DNA of 19,469 nucleotides. It comes from an uncultured Clostridia bacterium (lineage in GTDB: Bacteria > Bacillota_A > Clostridia > Oscillospirales > Oscillospiraceae). The notes under the pieces are model-generated. The model saw only the letters and a list, made by a program, of their open reading frames with translations, did no database searches and was not told where the DNA came from. Positions 12,236 to 18,597 of this stretch are shown one piece after another (the first letter of the stretch is position 1; every line of letters begins with the position of its first letter). The stretch covers positions 1 through 19,469 of the forward strand of contig CAMKAP010000010.1 in NCBI GenBank assembly GCA_946410505.1, read 5' to 3'. A program made the translations under genes and the position numbers.

Positions 12236-14605
12236 ATGAAAGCGGTATCTTTTCATGATAATTGGACGGTAAAGCATCTGGGGGATGAGGGCCCGGGTAT
12301 GCCGGTGCGTATCCCGGACGACGCCATGCTGCGTGAAGAGCGCTCCGATGACGCGCTGGGCGGGCTTAACGTGAGCTGGTTTGAGGGCGCGGACTACCTC
12401 TATGAAAAGCGCTTCACGTCGGACCCCGCAAAACACAATGTCTTGGAATTCGAGGGCGTATACCGCAAGGCGGAGGTCTATCTCAACGGGGAGAAGCTGG
12501 CTTTCCGGCCATACGGCTACACCAATTTCTATGTGGAGCTGGACGGGCACCTGCGCGAGGGGGAGAACGAGCTTTCCGTTATCGCCCGCAACGCCGACCA
12601 GCCCAACTCCCGCTGGTATTCCGGCGCAGGCATCTACCGCCCGGTGAAGCTCTGGAGCAGCGGGAAAAACAGGATCGCCATGAACGGCGTGAAGATCCGC
12701 ACGCTGTCGGTAAATCCCGCCGAGATCGAGGTTAAGGTGAAGACCGAGGGCGAGGGTACGGTGAAGATCCGGATCCTGGACGGGGAGACGGTGCTTGCCG
12801 CCGCCGAAGGCCCCGAGGCGAAGATCACTCTGCCCGGCGCACAGCCCTGGAGTCCCGAGACGCCGAAGCTCTATACCTGCAGGGTCAGCTTTGCCGACGA
12901 CGAGGCCGAGGAGCGCTTCGGCCTGCGCTCGCTCAGCTGGGGCAAAGAGGGCCTCTGCCTCAACGGGGAGCGGGTGATCCTGCGCGGCGCCTGCATCCAC
13001 CACGACAACGGTTTCCTGGGTGCGGCCTGCGATCCGGACGCGCTGGAGCGACGCATCCGCATTCTCCAGAATAACGGCTACAACGCCCTTCGCTCTGCCC
13101 ACAACCCCTGCTCCAAGACGGCGCTGGAGATCTGTGACCGGCTGGGCATGCTGGTGATGGATGAATATATCGACCACTGGTACATCCATAAGACCATGTA
13201 CGACTACGTGGAGTATTTTACCGACTGGTGGCGGCAGGATCTGGCGGATATGGTGGACAAGGACTATAACCATCCCTGCGTGGTGCTCTACTCCACCGGC
13301 AACGAGGTGGCGGAGACCGCCCAGCCCAAAGGCATTGCCCTGACGCAGCAGATGACGGACCATCTGCACGCGCTGGATGACAGCCGTCCGGTCACCTGCG
13401 GCATCAATATTTTCTTCAACTTCCTCAACGCCATCGGCTTCGGCCAGTACTCTGACGAGAAGGCCGCCAAGGAGGCGGAGCGCAACGCCAAAGCCAAGGC
13501 GGAGGGCAAGAAGACGAAGGAGAGCGCCACCGGCTCCAAGTTCTTCAACGATCTGGCAGGCATCATGGGCGCGGACTTCATGAAGTTCGGCGCCGCCCTC
13601 CACGGATCGGACGTAAAGACCCGCGACGCCTTTGCCGCCATGGACATCGCCGGCTACAACTACGGCGAGAAGCGCTATAAAAAGGATCTGAAGGACTACC
13701 CCGAGCGCATCATCCTCGGCTCCGAGACCTTCTGCTCCGACGCCTACAAGTTCTGGGAGCTGGCAAAGCTCAGCCCGCGCCTGATCGGTGACTTTGTCTG
13801 GTCCGGCATCGACTATCTGGGCGAGGTGGGCGTCGGCTCCTGGGAGCATAAGGACTACGCCCCGCGCTTTGACAACGGCCTGGGCTGGATCACCGCGGGC
13901 AGCGGCCGCATCGACCTGAGCGGCAAGCCTCTGGGCGAGGCCCTGTATACCAGGGTCGCCTTCGAGCTGGAGCAGGGGCCCTTCCTCGCGGTGCGCCCGC
14001 CCATCCATGAGGGGCGGCACAGCCCCTCGGCCTGGAAGATGACCAACGCCATGCCCAGCTGGTCCTGGCAGGGCGCGGAGGGGAAGACCGCCGTGGTGGA
14101 GGTCTATGCCCGCGCTGCCGAGGCGGAGCTGTTCGTCAACGGCGATTCCAGGGGGAAGAAGAGCTTCCGCGGGGATTGCCGTGTGATTTTCAAGGTCCCG
14201 TACGAGGCGGGGAAGATCGTCGCGGTCTCCTATGACAAAAACGGCCGGGAGATCGGCCGCGACCGGCTGGTGACGGCCGGCACGAAGACCGAGCTTCGCG
14301 CAGAGCCGGAGGAGAAGAGCGTCCGGGCGGGGCATCTGGCTTTTATCCGCCTGCGCTTCACTGATGAAAACGGCGTCACCCGGCCCACCGAGCGCGGCAT
14401 GATCGAGCTCTCTGCGGAGGGCGGCACGCTGGAGGCCTGCGGCTCCGCCTGCCCCTTCTATGCCTACAGCTATCTGGAGAGCCGGACGGACACCTACTAC
14501 GGCGAGGCGCTGGCCATCGTCCGCGCGGGAAAAGCGGGTCCGCTGAAGCTCAGCGCCTCCTGCGGCAACCTGCACACGGAGGCTCTGGTCACCGTCACGG
14601 ACTGA
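12236..14605 (+). CDS. Glycoside hydrolase family 2 protein (beta-galactosidase-like, DUF4982)
   Basis: Intracellular glycosidase of 789 residues; no signal peptide. Domains in order: jelly-roll sugar-binding (~1-145, with the RWYSGAGIYRPV hallmark), Ig-like (~150-240), TIM barrel (~245-560), DUF4982 (~600-660) and a C-terminal Ig-like domain (~680-789). The acid/base is E357 in STGNEV and the nucleophile E497 in GSETF. The 140-residue distance between them is longer than in E. coli LacZ (76 by known numbering). It contains a Lys/Glu/Ala-rich helical stretch at about 406-436. Start: ATG at 12236 after ACGGAGGG; the overlapping ATG at 12231 is out of frame. The enzyme is a separate single-gene unit. 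The sugar specificity (galactoside, glucuronide or other) cannot be read here. Confidence 0.93.
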   Translation: MKAVSFHDNWTVKHLGDEGPGMPVRIPDDAMLREERSDDALGGLNVSWFEGADYLYEKRFTSDPAKHNVLEFEGVYRKAEVYLNGEKLAFRPYGYTNFYVELDGHLREGENELSVIARNADQPNSRWYSGAGIYRPVKLWSSGKNRIAMNGVKIRTLSVNPAEIEVKVKTEGEGTVKIRILDGETVLAAAEGPEAKITLPGAQPWSPETPKLYTCRVSFADDEAEERFGLRSLSWGKEGLCLNGERVILRGACIHHDNGFLGAACDPDALERRIRILQNNGYNALRSAHNPCSKTALEICDRLGMLVMDEYIDHWYIHKTMYDYVEYFTDWWRQDLADMVDKDYNHPCVVLYSTGNEVAETAQPKGIALTQQMTDHLHALDDSRPVTCGINIFFNFLNAIGFGQYSDEKAAKEAERNAKAKAEGKKTKESATGSKFFNDLAGIMGADFMKFGAALHGSDVKTRDAFAAMDIAGYNYGEKRYKKDLKDYPERIILGSETFCSDAYKFWELAKLSPRLIGDFVWSGIDYLGEVGVGSWEHKDYAPRFDNGLGWITAGSGRIDLSGKPLGEALYTRVAFELEQGPFLAVRPPIHEGRHSPSAWKMTNAMPSWSWQGAEGKTAVVEVYARAAEAELFVNGDSRGKKSFRGDCRVIFKVPYEAGKIVAVSYDKNGREIGRDRLVTAGTKTELRAEPEEKSVRAGHLAFIRLRFTDENGVTRPTERGMIELSAEGGTLEACGSACPFYAYSYLESRTDTYYGEALAIVRAGKAGPLKLSASCGNLHTEALVTVTD

Positions 14606-14645
14606 GCCGTAGAACGCGCTGCGTTACAAGCACACAGAAAAAAGC

Positions 14646-14677
14646 AAGCCGCCCGGCTCCGAAGAGCCGGGCGGCTT
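14646..14677. terminator. Terminator between GH2 and flavin reductase genes
   Basis: A perfect 14-bp stem, 14646-14659 with 14664-14677, closing CGAA. The GC-rich core is AAGCCGCCCGGCTC. It is preceded by an A-run (14638-14643) that would read as a U-run for the convergent minus-strand gene; the plus-strand exit has CTTT nearby. Confidence 0.85.
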
Positions 14678-14697
14678 CGCTTTACCTGTCCGGTTAT

Positions 14698-15264
14698 TTA
14701 TTTGAGCAGGCCGGCGCCGGAATGCCAGGCCTTGCCGCAGACTTCGCCCACGGCGTAATAGTCGTTGCGCATCTGGTCAAAGACAAAGGCGCCGATCTTG
14801 CCGCAGTCGATGCGGCCCAGCTCGTCAAGCACCTTCTCGTCGGCCATCACGTTCACGATCTTTCCCAGGACCCGCAGACCGTAGGGCTGCTCCTGCATCT
14901 TCAGGACCTGGCACTCCAGAGTCACGGGGTATTCCGCCACCACGGGCGCGTCCACGCGGCTGCTTTTCTCGGCATGCAGCCCGGTGCGGGCAAACTTGTC
15001 CGGCACCTTATTTGCGCTTACAAGACCCAGATAGTCGGAAGCCTCCAGCGTGTCTCTGCCGGGGATGGCCAGCGTGAAGGCGCCGCGCCTGCGCAGATTC
15101 TCCACGGTTTTGTGGTCCTCCTCCAGATTGAGCGCCACCATGTCCTCCGCGCAGATGCCGCCCCAGGCCATCATCATCAGATCCACGCTCTCGTCTTCGT
15201 TGTAGGTCCCGATCATATAGGTCGGCATGGGGAACAGCCAGGGCTTGACTCCGAAATTTTTCAT
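14698..15264 (-). CDS. Flavin reductase-like protein (FMN-binding split barrel)
   Basis: Probable FMN-binding oxidoreductase of 188 residues. The opening KPWLFPMPTYMIGTYNEDE, the LMMMAWGGICAEDMVALNL strand and the SANKVPDKFARTGL stretch fit flavoredoxin and flavin reductase-like proteins; members transfer electrons to or from flavin. The start is the ATG at 15264, with AAGGAG 8 nt upstream, and not the earlier ATG at 15348, which overlaps the promoter. It is divergent from an HxlR regulator, and the pair is a common arrangement in which the regulator controls the reductase. A terminator shared with the convergent GH2 follows. Confidence 0.88.
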   Translation of the reverse strand: MKNFGVKPWLFPMPTYMIGTYNEDESVDLMMMAWGGICAEDMVALNLEEDHKTVENLRRRGAFTLAIPGRDTLEASDYLGLVSANKVPDKFARTGLHAEKSSRVDAPVVAEYPVTLECQVLKMQEQPYGLRVLGKIVNVMADEKVLDELGRIDCGKIGAFVFDQMRNDYYAVGEVCGKAWHSGAGLLK

Positions 15265-15290
15265 GTTTGTTTCTCCTTGTTCTATGGTTT

Positions 15291-15311
15291 CCGTCGCTGC
15301 CTCGGCGACGG
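15291..15311 (-). other. Hairpin in the flavin reductase leader
   Basis: CCGTCGC (15291-15297) and GCGACGG (15305-15311) form a 7-bp stem with a 7-nt loop in the 5' leader, about 27 nt before the ATG. It may affect mRNA stability or translation; no regulator is known. Confidence 0.4.
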
Positions 15312-15338
15312 ATCGGAAATTGACATCCTCTGCCGTAC

Positions 15339-15367
15339 ATGATACCATGGCTCCGAAGAAGAGACAA
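15339..15367 (-). promoter_or_regulatory. Promoter of the flavin reductase gene
   Basis: TTGTCT (15362-15367) and TATCAT (15339-15344) on the minus strand, 17-bp spacer. The start is near 15332, and the leader about 68 nt. Confidence 0.7.
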
Positions 15368-15391
15368 GTACTGTTATAAATGTAAGGTACT
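15367..15391. promoter_or_regulatory. Inverted repeat between divergent reductase and HxlR genes (possible HxlR operator)
   Basis: AGTAC (15367-15371) and GTACT (15387-15391) are a perfect inverted repeat 15 bp apart. It touches the -35 of the reductase promoter and encloses TATAAA (15375-15380), the best -10 for the HxlR gene. HxlR-type proteins bind short dyads containing TACT/AGTA-like halves (as in YodB), so this is a good candidate. The -35 for the HxlR gene is weak. Confidence 0.5.
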
Positions 15392-15408
15392 ATCCGTGAG
15401 GTAAGTAT

Positions 15409-15762
15409 ATGGAAACACGAAAGATCTCCGAAGCGGATTTCAGGGATACGGGCTACAGCTACACGCTCTCGCTGATTTCAGGCAAGTACAAGCCCATTGT
15501 GCTGTACTGCCTGATGGAGTATGAGCCGGTCCGCTTCAACGAGATGCGCCGGTATCTGGGGAGAGCCTCGGACAAGACGCTGAGCCAGACGCTCAAGGAA
15601 CTGGAGCGGGACGGGCTGGTCCACCGGGAGATGTACCCGGAGATCCCGCCGAAGGTCGAGTATTCCCTTACAGAGCGGGGGCACTCGCTGATGAAGGTGC
15701 TGGACCAGCTCTGTACCTGGGGGACGGAGAACCGCCCGGGCGGGGGAGCCCGGGAGGCTTGA
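15409..15762 (+). CDS. HxlR family winged-helix transcriptional regulator
   Basis: DNA-binding protein of 117 residues, normal for the HxlR family. The core is recognisable: LISGKYKPIVLYCLMEYEPVRFNEMRRYL, then the helix SDKTLSQTLKELERDGLVHR and the wing of the winged helix (PPKVEYSLTERGHSL) to residue 98. Many members sense redox or electrophile stress by a conserved N-terminal cysteine, but the only two cysteines here are at about 34 and 103, and the usual Cys near position 6-8 is absent. The gene is divergent from a flavin reductase-like gene, so it probably regulates that gene and itself. The ATG at 15409 is preceded by GTGAGG. A terminator follows. Confidence 0.92.
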   Translation: METRKISEADFRDTGYSYTLSLISGKYKPIVLYCLMEYEPVRFNEMRRYLGRASDKTLSQTLKELERDGLVHREMYPEIPPKVEYSLTERGHSLMKVLDQLCTWGTENRPGGGAREA

Positions 15763-15801
15763 CCGGAAGGACACGCCCCGCGGCGCACTGTCGAGACACG
15801 C

Positions 15802-15836
15802 AAAAAGGATGGGGAACGTGTTCCCCATCCTTTTTT
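15802..15836. terminator. Bidirectional terminator between HxlR gene and the LacI operon
   Basis: A 15-bp perfect stem, AAAAAGGATGGGGAA with its complement, and loop CGTG; T6 follows on the plus strand and the A-run gives a U-run in the other direction. It ends the HxlR gene (15762) and the convergent operon finishing at 15853. Confidence 0.93.
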
Positions 15837-15852
15837 GTCGGCGGAGCATCTG

Positions 15853-16599
15853 TCAGGAGACGCCCGCAGTCAGAAGATAATTGATGTAAGCCAGCGCCTC
15901 CGAAAGGCGCGGGCTGTTGGCGATCACACCCAGGTAAATCTGCTCCGACATGCCGGCCTCCTCAAACACCGGCAGGGCGTTGAGCGCCAGCGCATTGTGC
16001 ACACGCTCGGTGACGACGCGGTGCTCCTGCGCCTCATCCAGCTGCCATTCCAGTGTGTTGTCCTCCAGAATCACATCGTTTTCCGTGAGACAGGGGAGCG
16101 CGCTCTGCCGCAGGGACGGCTCCGCCTGCTCCATCAGCTCCGTCAAATCCCGCAGATAGCCCTGCTGCGAGAAGGCGTCGTAAACCTCCCGGTTCATCAG
16201 AACGACGTCCATCTTCTGCGCCTGGATGGCACCCATCGTCTTCATGCGGGAGGCATAAGCGTATTCGTGGTTATAGAATTCCGCGTCATCCGACAGATAG
16301 AGGTCGGGGTAGAGGTAGACCTCCCTGCGGGCGGGGTCCTCGCCCACGCTCTGCAGATAGCCCAGCGTCAGCTCCTCCTGCAGCTCTTCGCCCACGGCCA
16401 CATTGGCGAAGGCCAGATACAGCAAGGGCTGCTTTTGCGTGAGCGCCCGGTGCAGCACCGAACCGAGAACGAGCAGCGCCGCGAGAGCGAGCAGGATGGG
16501 CCATTTATAGTAGATCCAGATGTGCTCCAGCTTCTTATCCGGGCTCATCGTGCGAAAAGCCGCCTTCCGGGCGGCTTTTTCCTGTGCAGAGAGCTTCAT
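15853..16599 (-). CDS. Membrane-anchored protein of unknown function, solute-binding-like outer domain
   Basis: A 248-residue protein I cannot assign to a named family. Residues 1-33 are charged and Lys/Arg-rich. One membrane helix follows at about 34-53 (PILLALAALLVLGSVLHRAL), and about 195 residues are predicted outside the membrane. In the outer domain, MDVVLMNREVYDAFSQQGYL then RDLTELM (130-155) looks like the ABC solute-binding protein pattern of a strand followed by a short 'G-L-x-DLT' segment, so a solute-binding-like fold is possible. The start is the ATG at 16599 with GGAGGAGG about 10 nt upstream. It overlaps the YesL stop by 4 bp, so the two proteins are made together. It is the last gene of the LacI operon. 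The function is not known. Confidence 0.8.
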   Translation of the reverse strand: MKLSAQEKAARKAAFRTMSPDKKLEHIWIYYKWPILLALAALLVLGSVLHRALTQKQPLLYLAFANVAVGEELQEELTLGYLQSVGEDPARREVYLYPDLYLSDDAEFYNHEYAYASRMKTMGAIQAQKMDVVLMNREVYDAFSQQGYLRDLTELMEQAEPSLRQSALPCLTENDVILEDNTLEWQLDEAQEHRVVTERVHNALALNALPVFEEAGMSEQIYLGVIANSPRLSEALAYINYLLTAGVS

Positions 16600-17249
16600 G
16601 ACGCCGCTTCCTCCTCCCGATCCTCCGGGGTGCCGGAGACGGAAATCAGGATGTTGTTTAAAAGCCATGCGCTCACCAGGGCGCAGAGTCCTTCACCGAA
16701 AACCAGCAGCGGCGTAAACCATGCCACCACCACAAAGAACATGGCGAAATGGACCGCAAAGACAAGGATCGTGGCAAAGAGATAGTGGGTCCCGATGAGG
16801 AAGGAATTTTTCAGCATGGCGGCGTTGGTGTTGCTGACGCTCGCCAACAGCGGGAACACATAGAGCAGCACGATCACATAGACAATCGCGGCGGCGATGA
16901 TCACGGCCAGCACCAGCGTCCAGAGCACGCCGGCGGGGCCGAGGCTGCTCTGCCGCAGGTGGTAGACCACATAGCCGTCCGCCCCCAGGAAAAGCCCGAT
17001 GCCCAGCAGGATCAGCCAGAGAACGGTGGCCTGCCTGAAGTTTTCTTTGAACGAGCGGAAAAACAGAGCGGCCACATGGCTCTCCTCATCGCGCACGACC
17101 TTGAGGCTTGCGTAATACAAGGCCGTGGTGGAGGCACCGATGGTAAAGATCGGGATTGAGCACACAAACCAGAGCAGGTTCAGATAGCAGGCGTAGCACA
17201 GCTTCAGGAGGATCTGGCTGAACTTGCTCTCATAGGAAAAGAACTTCAT
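16596..17249 (-). CDS. YesL family protein (DUF624)
   Basis: Integral membrane protein of 217 residues with about five hydrophobic segments. The start FFSYESKFSQILLKLCYACYL followed by NLLWFVCSIPIFTIGASTTALYY is a very clear YesL/DUF624 signature. YesL proteins of Firmicutes are encoded with sugar-uptake ABC transporters and glycosidases (yesL beside the rhamnogalacturonan genes in B. subtilis), and their biochemical role is unknown. Here it is between a LacI regulator (13-bp gap) and the membrane-anchored protein of unknown function (4-bp overlap), opposite a sugar ABC permease. The Shine-Dalgarno at the start is weak (AGAGG), so translation may depend on the upstream gene. Confidence 0.92.
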   Translation of the reverse strand: MKFFSYESKFSQILLKLCYACYLNLLWFVCSIPIFTIGASTTALYYASLKVVRDEESHVAALFFRSFKENFRQATVLWLILLGIGLFLGADGYVVYHLRQSSLGPAGVLWTLVLAVIIAAAIVYVIVLLYVFPLLASVSNTNAAMLKNSFLIGTHYLFATILVFAVHFAMFFVVVAWFTPLLVFGEGLCALVSAWLLNNILISVSGTPEDREEEAAS

Positions 17250-17262
17250 GGATGATCGCCTC

Positions 17263-18312
17263 TTATTCGAACTTGGTGGAATCCCGGTAGATCAGGTCTG
17301 TCTCGGTGTGCACAACCCGATAGTCCAGCGAGGGCTCGCGAATCCGGTTGATAAGCAGCTGCAGGGCGGAATAGGCCATGATCTGGGTGTGGATGTGAAC
17401 GGTGCTCAGCGGCGGACGGCTGAGGCGCGATTCTGCCGAGTCGTCAAAGCCGAGGATCCGCACGTCCTCCGGAACGCTCTTCCCGATGGAGAACAGGGCC
17501 CGGATCGCATCCCCCGCGACAAAATCGTTGGCGCAGATGAACACGTCCGGCAGGGAGTCCAGCGCGTCCAGCATCTCGGCGATCTCGTCCTGGTGATTGT
17601 ACCGGATGCATTGCCGCTCGTCCACCGGGGCGCCGGCCCTGAGCATGGCCAGGCGGAAGGCGGCGTAGCGCTCGTAAAAGGACTGGCAATGGTCGTAATT
17701 GCCGATAAAGCCGATGCGCCGCTGGCCGGCAGAGAGCATGTCGTTGACAAAGCGCGTGATCTCCGTGGTGTTGTCCATATAGAGCTGATCCGCCGGCAGG
17801 GAAAACCCATCGCTCTTGACGGGCCCGTCCACAAACAAAACGGGAATGCCGAGCTCACAGATCATCTCATCATACGCGCGGTCAAACATCTCGATGCAGA
17901 TGATCGCGCTGACCCGCTCCTTCTGAAAGGTGACGGGCAGCGTCATCTCCCGCAGGTTGATATCCGTGACGCGGTGGGTGTTCATGGTGTAGCCGAGCTG
18001 AGAGATCTCCCGCTGGAACTTGTCCAGCATGGTGGAAGCGAAATGGGAATGGGTGAGGAAGGAACAGGTCAGCAGAGCGATCTCACCCACAAAACCGGGC
18101 GACTCCTGCTGGGCCGAGGAGGCCGGGGCAACCATGTTGGAGAGTGTGGCCACGTAGGAGAACTGCTTGTAGCCCATCTCCACCGCCTTCTGCAAAATCC
18201 GCTCCCGGGTGGCGTCCGCCAGACCCTCGGAATTGTTGATGGCCTTGGACACGGTATTGCGGGATATGCCCAGCGCGTCCGCAATGTCCTGGATTGTAAC
18301 TTTCTTTTTCAT
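17263..18312 (-). CDS. LacI family transcriptional regulator
   Basis: Sugar-responsive DNA-binding protein, 349 residues. The N-terminal helix-turn-helix KVTIQDIADALGISRNTVSK covers residues 4-23, and the hinge region follows (AVEMGY at about 43-48). The remainder is a periplasmic-binding-protein-like effector domain (FVGEIALLTCSFLTHSHF near 74-91, IGFIGNYDHCQSFYERYAAF, and DVFICANDFVAGDAIRAL). Start: ATG at 18312 with GGAGTG upstream. It heads an operon with YesL and an unknown membrane-anchored protein, and is divergent from an LplB-type permease gene, so it is the likely regulator of both. The effector sugar is unknown. Its probable DNA sites are discussed under the intergenic motif cluster. 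Confidence 0.95.
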   Translation of the reverse strand: MKKKVTIQDIADALGISRNTVSKAINNSEGLADATRERILQKAVEMGYKQFSYVATLSNMVAPASSAQQESPGFVGEIALLTCSFLTHSHFASTMLDKFQREISQLGYTMNTHRVTDINLREMTLPVTFQKERVSAIICIEMFDRAYDEMICELGIPVLFVDGPVKSDGFSLPADQLYMDNTTEITRFVNDMLSAGQRRIGFIGNYDHCQSFYERYAAFRLAMLRAGAPVDERQCIRYNHQDEIAEMLDALDSLPDVFICANDFVAGDAIRALFSIGKSVPEDVRILGFDDSAESRLSRPPLSTVHIHTQIMAYSALQLLINRIREPSLDYRVVHTETDLIYRDSTKFE

Positions 18313-18342
18313 AGAGACACTCCCAATCTTTTCTTAATTGCA

Positions 18343-18372
18343 ATAGTAACATAGGTCTCCCGGTAATGTCAA
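18343..18372 (-). promoter_or_regulatory. Promoter of the LacI operon
   Basis: TTGACA (18367-18372), perfect, and TACTAT (18343-18348) on the minus strand, with an 18-bp spacer. The -10 is four of six. The leader is about 25 nt. Confidence 0.65.
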
Positions 18373-18393
18373 ACGGGAGCAGAAGAGGATATG

Positions 18394-18555
18394 GTGCAAA
18401 TGCATCATTCCGGCCATGTGCAAGTTGTAGAAATCTGGACATGGTTTTTGGCGCAAATCACCAAATGAATGGGCAAATGTAAAATTTCAGTTGACAGCAA
18501 AACAGGACAATGCTAAGATCGTTGTGCAAAAATCCATGCTCTCAGTGTGCAAATG
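18394..18555. promoter_or_regulatory. Cluster of six GTGCAAATG-like motifs between divergent LacI and permease genes
   Basis: Six direct copies of a 9-bp word are seen: GTGCAAATG at 18394, GTGCAAGTT at 18418, GCGCAAATC at 18451, GGGCAAATG at 18471, GTGCAAAAA at 18524 and GTGCAAATG at 18547. Spacings are 24, 33, 20, 53 and 23 bp. The last copy continues into TGCGCAATTT, near-palindromic with a central CG as in LacI-family operators. Two copies lie after the permease promoter. They could be sites for the LacI protein or for a second regulator. Confidence 0.6.
18491..18519 (+). promoter_or_regulatory. Promoter of the sugar ABC permease gene
   Basis: TTGACA (18491-18496), perfect, and TAAGAT (18514-18519), with a 17-bp spacer. 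The start is near 18526, giving a leader of about 70 nt that contains two of the repeated motifs. Confidence 0.8.
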
Positions 18556-18597
18556 CGCAATTTCACAGTGGCGAGCAAAGAGAAAAGGAGGAATTAC

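Noticed and set aside
12191..14575. A 794-codon minus-strand frame opposite the GH2 gene.
   Set aside because: GH2 has catalytic motifs, promoter and ribosome site; the opposite frame has none and is an antisense shadow.
15265..15348. Longer start of the flavin reductase at 15348.
   Set aside because: It would begin within 10 bp of the -10 box and upstream of a hairpin; AAGGAG precedes the ATG at 15264 and family similarity starts there.
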